From an uncultured Owenweeksia sp. (lineage in GTDB: Bacteria; Bacteroidota; Bacteroidia; Flavobacteriales; Schleiferiaceae), in NCBI GenBank assembly GCA_937146805.1, contig CAKZRR010000058.1, positions 1 to 36,103 on the forward strand: 36,103 nt of DNA, written 5' to 3'. Positions 8,964 to 16,869 of the stretch are shown piece by piece (positions within the stretch are counted from its first letter, which is position 1; each line of letters starts with the position of its first letter). The position numbers and the translations under genes were made by a program. The notes under the pieces were generated by a model that was not told where the DNA came from, ran no database searches, and worked only from the letters and a program-made list of their open reading frames with translations.

Positions 8964-11900
8964 TTATCGTTTCACCAACTTACGGGAAACAACTTCACCT
9001 TCATATTTAATATTGATAAAGTAAACTCCGTTGCTCCAAGCTTGGCCGTTAAACTCAATTTCTTGAAGACCTTGCTCTAAGAATGTACTTCTAGTTTCGA
9101 TAAGCTTACCCACCATGTCATATACTACAACATTTACAGTTTTACTTTGTGGCAAGTATAAACCAAGTGTAGAAATATCATTGGTGGGGTTTGGTGCTAG
9201 GCTTCCCACTACCATTTGCTCAGGTTGTACGTACTCTTCATTTCCAATTTGGATTTGAGGGGTAGTATCCGTTTTCGCAAAGCAGAAGTCATCAATAGCC
9301 CAACCAGCACTCTCAATTAAGTAGTCCGAACCAAAGCGGAAACGTAAAATAACCTTAGTATCATCTAAGAACATAATGCGTTGGTGTGCATGTTGCCAGC
9401 CATCAGTACTATCAGTCCATCCACCTCTAATTTGATCCAAAGAAGTAACAAATTCAGTATTGTACCAGTCAGTGAAGTTACCAGCTGTATCCTTTAGGGC
9501 ATAGCCAATAGGATACCAAGAAACACCACCATCTAAAGTGTATTCTACATTTCCTCCATCATGGTACTTCTCCGTCTTAAGGTTATGCTCAAAGTCAATG
9601 CTAAATGTTTGACCTGAATCTACAATAAAAATAGGTGTAAATAGGGAAGAGGCATCTGCCGACAGGTAATTTGAATCGGCATCGGTTACCCAGGCATTAT
9701 TTCCACTAAAGGCACCACCAAATTGAGAAGGTGTACCTTCTTCCCAAGATGTTCTTTGAGAAAAGTCATCTGAATTTAATGAAAACCATGAATAATCGTT
9801 AGGGTTCTCAAAGTCGTCACAATAGCTGCTATCAGGTGAGCCAGCTGTTAAGTCAATTTCATCAATAATAGTAATGGTAAGGCAAAGACTATCATCCGTT
9901 GGTAAGTTGTCTCTTTTCACATTAGGACGAGAAGTAACTACACACACATTGTGAGGCCCGGAAGTAACCATCGCTGCAGGCCAAACGTAGTTCCAGTCTT
10001 TTATAGTTTCTTTAAATCCAGGGGCTAAAAAAGTATCTAGACCTGCACCATTTCGTCTAAATTGATAAGTAAAAGGGGAGGTATTAATCTTTATATTATC
10101 AATATATAAGTCGATATTACAGGAATACAAGTTTTTCGCTCCAGTATTTTGCACTGTAATGGTCATTTCTTGATCTACTCCTGGAAAAGGGATAGGGGAA
10201 ACGGTTTTAACAGAAATAGGTGAAGCACTATTTTGTGGCGGAATATAGATAGAGAAATCATCTATCGCCCATCCACCTCCTGCAGTACCTTGAGGTTTTG
10301 AAGCGGCAGATCTAAACTCAAATTGCATTTCCAATTGTGAACCTACTTGCGAGTTAAACTCAAAAAGAGGGAAGCTAGTGAATACCCAGCCATTTAACAT
10401 TCCACCATTAATACACTGGTTGCTACCAAAGCTTAAAGTATTTTCAACAAATGCAGGTTTACCTCCAAAAAGAGCCGATGATGGAGTACCTAAACAGCCT
10501 CCATGCCAGTTGGATCCAACATTGGAACCTTGAAAATTCTCACCAAGTACCTTAAAGGTACCACCTGTTCTGTATGTAATAGAAGCTGCGGCATTAGAGG
10601 TGGCACCCCCAATACCAAGTCCTAAATCTAGGTTTTGTGCAAATCGTAGTTCTGCACCCCAAATGGTATCAAATTCATCGATAAGCGGAGCTCTTAGAAT
10701 TTCTGTGGTTCCTACTAAATAGCGTCCATTAATATTAGTACTCCAGCAGTTAGGCGAACTTCTTGGTAAGTTGATGCTACCATTATTCTGAGGGCTGCCT
10801 AACTCCCATTGAAGTAAGCCGCTATTTGGAATAAACCCAGATTCATCATAATCACAAGGATCAAAATTTTGAGAAAAGTTATCGTATGCGTGGTAAGTAG
10901 TACGACCAATAACATTCTTTTTAATAGTGTCATTCCAAGCATGCGCATCAGCCGAGCCATTAGGACTGGTTACATAAACAGCGAGCTCAAATTCACCGGC
11001 AGGGTGTACTACATTGGCTGAATTTAAAGTGACTTCTGCATTAGCCCCAGGTGATATTGTTAACCCCGTAAAAGCTTGTGTGTAGATAGTTGCAATCCCT
11101 TGATTAACACCACATAAAGGGGTGATTCGGTAGTTTACCGTAGCCGAGGTAAGCATACTGGTACCAAAGTTGGCAATTCTAACCTTAGGATCAAGAGCTT
11201 GGGCAAGCGTACCACGATATAGAGGTCTATTAATACTATAACCACCGGCATCATTCGTTTGCGCATCAAAAATTCTGATTTTGTCAATGGCAAAGTTTGT
11301 AAGATCACCAGCAGCATCACGAGTAACTTTAAATCGTAATTTGATAGAGGTATTGGCGTGCGCAGATAAATTAATTCGTTTCATCTCCCATTGAGACAAT
11401 TCTTTATTTTGATTAGTTCCACCACCTTTATTTACTGTTGAACCAGGTATGGTACTCCAGGTATCTAAATCTTCATTACCTAATGAAATTTCAATTTCTA
11501 ACTTACTAATATCAGCACCGTATGCATGATAAAAGAAATCCAAAACTGGATTGGTCATACCTGTAAAGTCAAGACACATGGTTCTCATATAAGTAGAAAC
11601 AACACCACTACTAGAATTACTTTCGGCATATAAGTATTGTCCGCCATTGTGGTAACCATCGTAAGGCCCAGTGTTTCTAGTTGCGGTCATTTCATCACCA
11701 ACTTGCCATCTAAAAACAGGATTAAGACCACTTGTAAATTCGAAGTTGCTATTTCCTAAATTTTGAGTTAGAAAGGCACCGTTCTCAAAGTCCTCAAAAA
11801 ACGGGAAGCTGGTAATAGGTTGCTGATAAATAATTTGGGGACCTTGAGTGCTGTCGTTTGATCGGTTAACATCACCTGCCATGTTTGTCCAAAGGTCTAA

Positions 11901-13934
11901 CTGGTAAGTTCCAAAGGTTGGAAATGCAGCCTTCGGTGTAAAAGTATAAGTCAACGTGTCTCCCAACATTAAAGGAGGATTAGGTTTAATAGTATCCCAT
12001 TGAACAATTCCACCATTTAGCTGAAAGGCCACTGGAATTGCAGATGCAGATCTACAGCCATTATTCAAAACGGTAATATCAACGTCTTCATTAGAGTAAG
12101 AGCACAATCCAAAAGTAGGAGTAGTGTTGGAAATTACAATCATATCTACAGAATCGGGCTCAAATATTTTGAAGTCATCAATCGCTATATCGTTACGATC
12201 TCCTGTAGTGCTTTTTCTAACTCTAAATCTAACTCTGATAAATTTCCCCACAAAAGGATCTAAGCTAAAAACAGCTCTCTCCCAGGGGTCTGTATCGGAT
12301 GATTGCTGCTCGCCATTAATAACATGGTAGTTAGGCCACCAAACTGATGTGTTGGCACCAGTATCAATATCTACTGCTAAATAGGTTACATCAGAACCAA
12401 ACATGTGGTAAAAGAACTCAAAGCCTAAACAGCCTGGAGCTTTTGTAAGGTTAATACAGGGGGTAGTTATGGTAGTAAAATTTCCTGATCCTGCTGTTGT
12501 CGAGGCCTCGGAGTATAGGTATTTACCAGCACCGGACGTGTGATCTCCATTTGGTCCTGTATATTGAGTGCCTGTAGGACCGGATCGAACACTCCAGCCA
12601 AAGCCACTACTTAATGATGGTGAAAGACTCCAGTAACCATCTAGGTTTAGAGGCATTACTCCTCTATGAGTTGTTCCTGAACTACCATTTCCTGTTCCAG
12701 CTGTCCATTCGTTAGACAATTCAAAGCTGGTAATCCAAGGATAGTTATTTACAACTGTTGGAAAGGCATTACAACTTGGGTTTCCACATTTTGCCGGTAA
12801 AGCCGAATCAATCCAGAAAACGTAATAACCTCTAAATGCGGTATCGCTAGTTGCGTTGTAAAACGGTTCGGGTTGTTGTGCAAAGTTGGGTGCCGCAGCA
12901 CAGGCCAAATCAACAGCTTTAATAAACCAAGCCACTGAATCACCAACACCAATACCTGAAATGCTCTGCTGATACTCAACACCTGAGGTGTAATTCATTT
13001 TGATAGAGTCAAGTGGTCCTCTATTAATGCTATAATATAGGTTAACACTATCAACTCCCGTGTTAAAGCCACCTACATCGGTTACTTGTACTCCAATTTT
13101 ATAAAGGCTATCATTTCTACCCTCAAGACTTCCTTCTGGCTTGTTGTTAAAACAGGGAACCGGAATATAATTTACGTTAACAACTGGAGGTTCCAATTCA
13201 CAAGCCGACTTGGTAATTACAATATCATCAATAAACCACCCGGGTAAGAAATCACGCGGTCCTGATGGTGTAGGTGGAAGTGTTTGCGGAAAATCAGCTA
13301 TAAAACGAATACGAACATTTGGGTAACCAACAATAGTGGGAGGATTACCTGGGTTGGTAATGTTTGAAGCGAGACCTGTTAAATCGAACTTCTCTTGTAC
13401 CCACCAACTTTGCTGTGGTGTAGAGGCAGGAGCATCCCATCCACTAGTAAAAGGGGTTCCGTTCCAAAGGTTAAACTGCGTGTAAGATGCTTCGTTAAAA
13501 TAATTGTTTGGTGGTGTTCCTGAAGAATATAAGGGGCTATTTCCTTTATAATAAGGACTAGCATTTATAGTTGTCCAAGATGTCCCTTGATTAGTAGATA
13601 CTTCTATTCGGCAAAAGTTATTGGCAAATACCTTGGCAATTTGATAAAAGTCTAAAAACACATAGGGATAACCAACCGTGCTAAAGTCAGGCGTTTCAAA
13701 CCATACAAAAGCCGTTTGCGTACCTGTTCTAGAGCCTTGTACATGAAAGCTATTATTCAAGGATGTTGCTAAAAAAGAAGTTGTATCCCAAGTTCTTGGA
13801 GGGTTACCAGAAGAACCGGTTGTAACATTAACTGTAGCGCCATCAAAATCTTCGCTGTAGGCTATAATTTTTTGAGATTTACCTTGTGGGGCAAATAGGG
13901 CTAAGGCAATTAGGGTGAGTAATAATTTCCTCAT
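8964..13934 (-). CDS. Large modular secreted protein with T9SS type A sorting domain
   Basis: 1656-aa exported protein, probably delivered to the cell surface or medium by the type IX secretion system. Signal peptide about 1-20. The rest is a series of roughly 300-350-residue units. Each is a MAM/concanavalin-like beta-sandwich ending in a W/A-x-IDD/IDK strand, near residues 233, 584, 883, 1223 and 1545, with Ig-like or CARDB-like linkers between (for example about 590-690 and 1240-1350). The C-terminal about 80 residues are a T9SS sorting domain (LAPNPTNDIS start, VYFINIKYEG and final KLVKR). No catalytic motif was recognised; adhesion or glycan binding is inferred. A TAnnTTTG box precedes it and a strong terminator follows. 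Confidence 0.9.
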   Translation of the reverse strand: MRKLLLTLIALALFAPQGKSQKIIAYSEDFDGATVNVTTGSSGNPPRTWDTTSFLATSLNNSFHVQGSRTGTQTAFVWFETPDFSTVGYPYVFLDFYQIAKVFANNFCRIEVSTNQGTSWTTINASPYYKGNSPLYSSGTPPNNYFNEASYTQFNLWNGTPFTSGWDAPASTPQQSWWVQEKFDLTGLASNITNPGNPPTIVGYPNVRIRFIADFPQTLPPTPSGPRDFLPGWFIDDIVITKSACELEPPVVNVNYIPVPCFNNKPEGSLEGRNDSLYKIGVQVTDVGGFNTGVDSVNLYYSINRGPLDSIKMNYTSGVEYQQSISGIGVGDSVAWFIKAVDLACAAAPNFAQQPEPFYNATSDTAFRGYYVFWIDSALPAKCGNPSCNAFPTVVNNYPWITSFELSNEWTAGTGNGSSGTTHRGVMPLNLDGYWSLSPSLSSGFGWSVRSGPTGTQYTGPNGDHTSGAGKYLYSEASTTAGSGNFTTITTPCINLTKAPGCLGFEFFYHMFGSDVTYLAVDIDTGANTSVWWPNYHVINGEQQSSDTDPWERAVFSLDPFVGKFIRVRFRVRKSTTGDRNDIAIDDFKIFEPDSVDMIVISNTTPTFGLCSYSNEDVDITVLNNGCRSASAIPVAFQLNGGIVQWDTIKPNPPLMLGDTLTYTFTPKAAFPTFGTYQLDLWTNMAGDVNRSNDSTQGPQIIYQQPITSFPFFEDFENGAFLTQNLGNSNFEFTSGLNPVFRWQVGDEMTATRNTGPYDGYHNGGQYLYAESNSSSGVVSTYMRTMCLDFTGMTNPVLDFFYHAYGADISKLEIEISLGNEDLDTWSTIPGSTVNKGGGTNQNKELSQWEMKRINLSAHANTSIKLRFKVTRDAAGDLTNFAIDKIRIFDAQTNDAGGYSINRPLYRGTLAQALDPKVRIANFGTSMLTSATVNYRITPLCGVNQGIATIYTQAFTGLTISPGANAEVTLNSANVVHPAGEFELAVYVTSPNGSADAHAWNDTIKKNVIGRTTYHAYDNFSQNFDPCDYDESGFIPNSGLLQWELGSPQNNGSINLPRSSPNCWSTNINGRYLVGTTEILRAPLIDEFDTIWGAELRFAQNLDLGLGIGGATSNAAASITYRTGGTFKVLGENFQGSNVGSNWHGGCLGTPSSALFGGKPAFVENTLSFGSNQCINGGMLNGWVFTSFPLFEFNSQVGSQLEMQFEFRSAASKPQGTAGGGWAIDDFSIYIPPQNSASPISVKTVSPIPFPGVDQEMTITVQNTGAKNLYSCNIDLYIDNIKINTSPFTYQFRRNGAGLDTFLAPGFKETIKDWNYVWPAAMVTSGPHNVCVVTSRPNVKRDNLPTDDSLCLTITIIDEIDLTAGSPDSSYCDDFENPNDYSWFSLNSDDFSQRTSWEEGTPSQFGGAFSGNNAWVTDADSNYLSADASSLFTPIFIVDSGQTFSIDFEHNLKTEKYHDGGNVEYTLDGGVSWYPIGYALKDTAGNFTDWYNTEFVTSLDQIRGGWTDSTDGWQHAHQRIMFLDDTKVILRFRFGSDYLIESAGWAIDDFCFAKTDTTPQIQIGNEEYVQPEQMVVGSLAPNPTNDISTLGLYLPQSKTVNVVVYDMVGKLIETRSTFLEQGLQEIEFNGQAWSNGVYFINIKYEGEVVSRKLVKR

Positions 13935-13987
13935 AATCTATTCTTAATAATTGATTTTAAAATTGTCTGAGTGAAGTCAGCTAAGCA

Positions 13988-13995
13988 CAAATATA
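13988..13995 (-). promoter_or_regulatory. Candidate Bacteroidota -7 box for the large T9SS cargo gene
   Basis: On the minus strand this reads TATATTTG, an exact match to TAnnTTTG, about 54 bp upstream of the start codon. No well-spaced TTG -33 element was found. Confidence 0.45.
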
Positions 13996-14045
13996 ATTAA
14001 CAAGTGTGTAACCGAGTACTGCCAATTATTTAATGCGGGTTAAAA

Positions 14046-14657
14046 TTATTTTACGGTTAAGGATAAGTTTAAATCATCCTCTAGGTAAAGTTCTAAAAAA
14101 TCATTTTTTGTTACGCTCCCAACACCAGCTGGAGTGCCTGTGAAAATCAGGTCTCCAATTTTAAGTGTAAAGAAAGTCGAAATATACTCGATTAGCTGAT
14201 TAATTGAAAATACCATCTCAGAAGTTTTACCATTTTGTTTAACTTCTTTATTTACAGCTAATGAGAATCTAACATTTTGAATATCAACAAAGTGCTTGAC
14301 ATCTACAAAACGGCCAACAGCAGCTGAGCCATCAAAGGCCTTTGATTTTTCCCAAGGCAAACCCTTTTCTTTGAGTTTTTTTTGCAAATCGCGCGCTGTA
14401 AAATCTATTCCAAGGGCTACTTTATCGTAGTATTTAGAGGCAAATTTGGCTTGTATATTTTTACCCAAACGGTTAATTTTTATCACCACTTCGGCTTCAT
14501 AATGTATGTCATTCGAAAAGTCGGGAATAAAAAATGGTTGTCTCTTTGCGATAAGTGCCGTTTCGGGTTTTAAAAAGAGAGCGGGCTCTTTTGGGACTTC
14601 ATTTCCGAGCTCCTGAGCATGGCTGGCGTAATTACGACCTACACAAATTATTTTCAT
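14046..14657 (-). CDS. Fumarylacetoacetate hydrolase (FAH) family protein
   Basis: 203-aa cytoplasmic enzyme of the FAH superfamily (YcgM/FAHD1-like), which includes acylpyruvate hydrolases, oxaloacetate decarboxylases and isomerases. The metal ligands are visible: Glu54 and Glu56 in HYEAEVV and Asp85 in LGIDFTARD. The N-terminal CVGRNYASHAQELGN and the C-terminal FTGTPAGVG are family signatures. The length matches the short single-domain subgroup. Its ATG overlaps the exonuclease stop by four bases, so the two are co-translated. The substrate is uncertain. Confidence 0.9.
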   Translation of the reverse strand: MKIICVGRNYASHAQELGNEVPKEPALFLKPETALIAKRQPFFIPDFSNDIHYEAEVVIKINRLGKNIQAKFASKYYDKVALGIDFTARDLQKKLKEKGLPWEKSKAFDGSAAVGRFVDVKHFVDIQNVRFSLAVNKEVKQNGKTSEMVFSINQLIEYISTFFTLKIGDLIFTGTPAGVGSVTKNDFLELYLEDDLNLSLTVK

Positions 14658-15421
14658 GAGTTGGCTAGGCTTAATCTAATGCGAGTGAGTACTTTTTTAG
14701 TATAAAGCGGAAATTCGGCATTCTGCATCCAACTGTAATATCCAGGGTTTTCCTTAAATACTTCGGTAACTGGACGGTCGCGATATTTTCCAAAACTAAA
14801 CACCTCTTGTTCTTTATCGTTTAAACGAATAAAGCCCGCAAAATCAACTGCTTTAAAACGATTACTGAATTGAGCCAATGAACCTATGTTGTTTTCTAAA
14901 TCATCATATCTATCTAACTGAGATTTTAAAATTTCGTAGGTAGCCAAGGTGTCGGCTTCTGCGGTATGGGCATTTTCCAAAGTTTTATCACAATAAAAGC
15001 GATAGGCGGCTTCGAGTGTTCGCTGCTCCTTTTTGTGAAAAATATTTTGAACATCCACAGCATTGCGATTGCCTAGGTCAAAATCAATCCCTGCTCGCAA
15101 AAACTCCTCGGCCAGCATAGGTATGTCAAATTTATTGGAGTTATAGCCTCCCAAATCTGAATCTTTCACCATATCGTGCACCTTTGAAGCCAATTGCTTA
15201 AAGGTAGGTTCGTTAGCTATTTTTTCATTGGTAATTCCATGAATGGCGATAACTTCATCAGAGATATGCATCTCTGGGTTAACCAGCCATGTTTTGCTTT
15301 CTTTATTTCCGTTTGGAAAAATTTTGAGGATACCAATTTCTACAATTCTATCGGTTACCACATTTATACCAGTAGCCTCTAAATCAAAAAAGCAAATGGG
15401 TCTTGTAAGTTGTAATTCCAT
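14654..15421 (-). CDS. DnaQ-like DEDDh 3'-5' exonuclease with extra C-terminal domain
   Basis: 255-aa predicted 3'-5' exonuclease. All DEDDh residues are present: Asp13 and Glu15 in FFDLEATG, Asp99 in NKFDIPML, His152 and Asp157 in HTAEAD. After the catalytic domain (about 1-175) comes a short domain starting at FSFGKYRDRPVTEV and running to the end (about 203-250). It resembles the FGK..G.P module found at the end of some exonucleases (DUF3820-like). It could serve in repair or RNA trimming rather than as a Pol III epsilon subunit. It overlaps the FAH gene by four bases; only a 37-bp hairpin-filled gap separates it from the E2 gene upstream. Confidence 0.9.
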   Translation of the reverse strand: MELQLTRPICFFDLEATGINVVTDRIVEIGILKIFPNGNKESKTWLVNPEMHISDEVIAIHGITNEKIANEPTFKQLASKVHDMVKDSDLGGYNSNKFDIPMLAEEFLRAGIDFDLGNRNAVDVQNIFHKKEQRTLEAAYRFYCDKTLENAHTAEADTLATYEILKSQLDRYDDLENNIGSLAQFSNRFKAVDFAGFIRLNDKEQEVFSFGKYRDRPVTEVFKENPGYYSWMQNAEFPLYTKKVLTRIRLSLANS

Positions 15422-15432
15422 ATTTTATATAT

Positions 15433-15455
15433 AAAAAAAGCCCCGAAGGGCTTTT
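15433..15455 (-). terminator. Terminator with UUCG tetraloop after the E2 gene
   Basis: Stem 15436-15443 with 15448-15455 (8 bp) closes on a loop that reads TTCG on the minus strand, the very stable UUCG tetraloop with a C-G closing pair. Seven Ts follow (complement of 15433-15439). It starts four bases beyond the E2 stop codon. It also occupies almost the whole gap to the exonuclease gene, so read-through would express that gene and the FAH gene. Confidence 0.9.
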
Positions 15456-15458
15456 GTT

Positions 15459-16793
15459 TTACAATTCTCTGTTGGGGTCAAAGGCCTCTAGGTAATCAGC
15501 AAGCTTTCTAACAAACATACCACCTAAAGCACCATCAACTACTCTATGATCGTAAGAGTGCGATAAGAACATTTTGTGACGGATGCCAATAAAGTCTCCT
15601 TCGGGTGTTTCAATAACAGATGGTTTTTTATTAATGCTACCCAAAGCCATAATGGCAACTTGGGGTTGATTAATAATAGGTGTACCCATTACGTTTCCAA
15701 AGGTACCTACGTTGGTCATAGTGTAAGTGCCACCTTGAATATCATCTGGCTTAAGCTGATTGTTGCGCGCGCGGTTGGCCAAGTCGTTTACAGATTTAGT
15801 TAAACCTATAAGGTTAAGCTGATCGGCATTTTTAATTACAGGTACAATTAAATTACCTGAAGGTAAGGCGGCTGCCATTCCAACATTTATACTGTTCCTT
15901 TTTATAATATTATCACCACTCACGGCAATGTTAATCATCGGGAAGTCTTTAATGGTTTTTACCAAGGCCTCAATAAAAATTGGGGTGTAGGTAATTTTTT
16001 CTCCTTCGCGTTTCGCAAAATCATTCTTAATACGATTACGCCAGTTCACAATATTGGTTACGTCTGCTTCTACAAACGATGTAACGTGCGGTGAAACATG
16101 CTTGGACATTACCATATGCTCGGCAATTTTCTTGCGCATGCGGTCCATCTCAATAATTTCATCGCCTTGGCCGGCTGATACTGTAGGAGCAACAATGGCT
16201 GTCTTTGCAGGAGCTGCTGCAACCTCTTTTACTACTTTGGTTTCGCTTTGAACGGCAGGAGCAGGAGCTGCTGCATTTCCTCGGTTACTTATATAGGTAA
16301 GCATATCCTTTTTAGTAACACGTCCTTCGGCACCAGTACCTGGTACGGTGTCTAATTCAGCTTGAGCAATACCTTCCTCTTTGGCCATATTGCGAACCAA
16401 TGGTGAGTAAAATCTTCCTTCGGTACTGCTTACAGTAGCCACCGTTTCTTGAGCGGCTACAACCGTTTGTTCTACTACGGCAGCCGCAGCCGGAGCGGTA
16501 CTATTAGCAGCGGCAGCTCCATTGCTAGATGGAGCACTTGCGTTGGCAGCGGCCTCTGTTTCAATGATAGCGATGGCTTGTCCCACCTGCACTACATCAT
16601 CTTCGTTAAATAGTTTTTTGGTCAAAACACCTTCTGTAGGTGATGGCACTTCGCTATCTACTTTGTCGGTGGCAATTTCCAGCACCGATTCTTCCATTTC
16701 AATGCTGTCGCCTTCTTCTTTTAACCATTTTATGATAGTGGCTTCGGCTACACTTTCACCCATCTTGGGCATAATTAATTCTACTTGTGCCAT
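15459..16793 (-). CDS. 2-oxo acid dehydrogenase E2 subunit (dihydrolipoamide acyltransferase)
   Basis: Core subunit of a 2-oxo acid dehydrogenase complex. It transfers the acyl group from lipoamide to CoA. Domains: lipoyl domain 1-78 with lipoyl-lysine Lys44 in EIATDKVDSE; an Ala/Pro/Val-rich flexible linker; the E1/E3-binding domain starting at FYSPLVRNMAKEEGI (about 128-168); a second linker; and the catalytic domain (about 215-444) with His416 and Asp420 in SYDHRVVDG. 444 aa with one lipoyl domain resembles the branched-chain or Bacteroidota pyruvate-type E2 rather than SucB; the substrate cannot be fixed from sequence. No E1 or E3 gene lies nearby. Confidence 0.93.
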   Translation of the reverse strand: MAQVELIMPKMGESVAEATIIKWLKEEGDSIEMEESVLEIATDKVDSEVPSPTEGVLTKKLFNEDDVVQVGQAIAIIETEAAANASAPSSNGAAAANSTAPAAAAVVEQTVVAAQETVATVSSTEGRFYSPLVRNMAKEEGIAQAELDTVPGTGAEGRVTKKDMLTYISNRGNAAAPAPAVQSETKVVKEVAAAPAKTAIVAPTVSAGQGDEIIEMDRMRKKIAEHMVMSKHVSPHVTSFVEADVTNIVNWRNRIKNDFAKREGEKITYTPIFIEALVKTIKDFPMINIAVSGDNIIKRNSINVGMAAALPSGNLIVPVIKNADQLNLIGLTKSVNDLANRARNNQLKPDDIQGGTYTMTNVGTFGNVMGTPIINQPQVAIMALGSINKKPSVIETPEGDFIGIRHKMFLSHSYDHRVVDGALGGMFVRKLADYLEAFDPNREL

Positions 16794-16830
16794 ATTTCGA
16801 ATAAAGTTTTGTTCAATTTAAAAAGGTGGG

Positions 16831-16838
16831 CAAAGGTA
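16831..16838 (-). promoter_or_regulatory. Candidate -7 box for the E2 gene
   Basis: Minus-strand TACCTTTG, an exact TAnnTTTG match, 38 bp upstream of the E2 start codon. A TTTG at 16863-16866 (minus) lies 24 bp further upstream, slightly far for a -33 element. Confidence 0.45.
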
Positions 16839-16869
16839 AAAAATAGGGAGCCACAAAAAACCCAAATAT

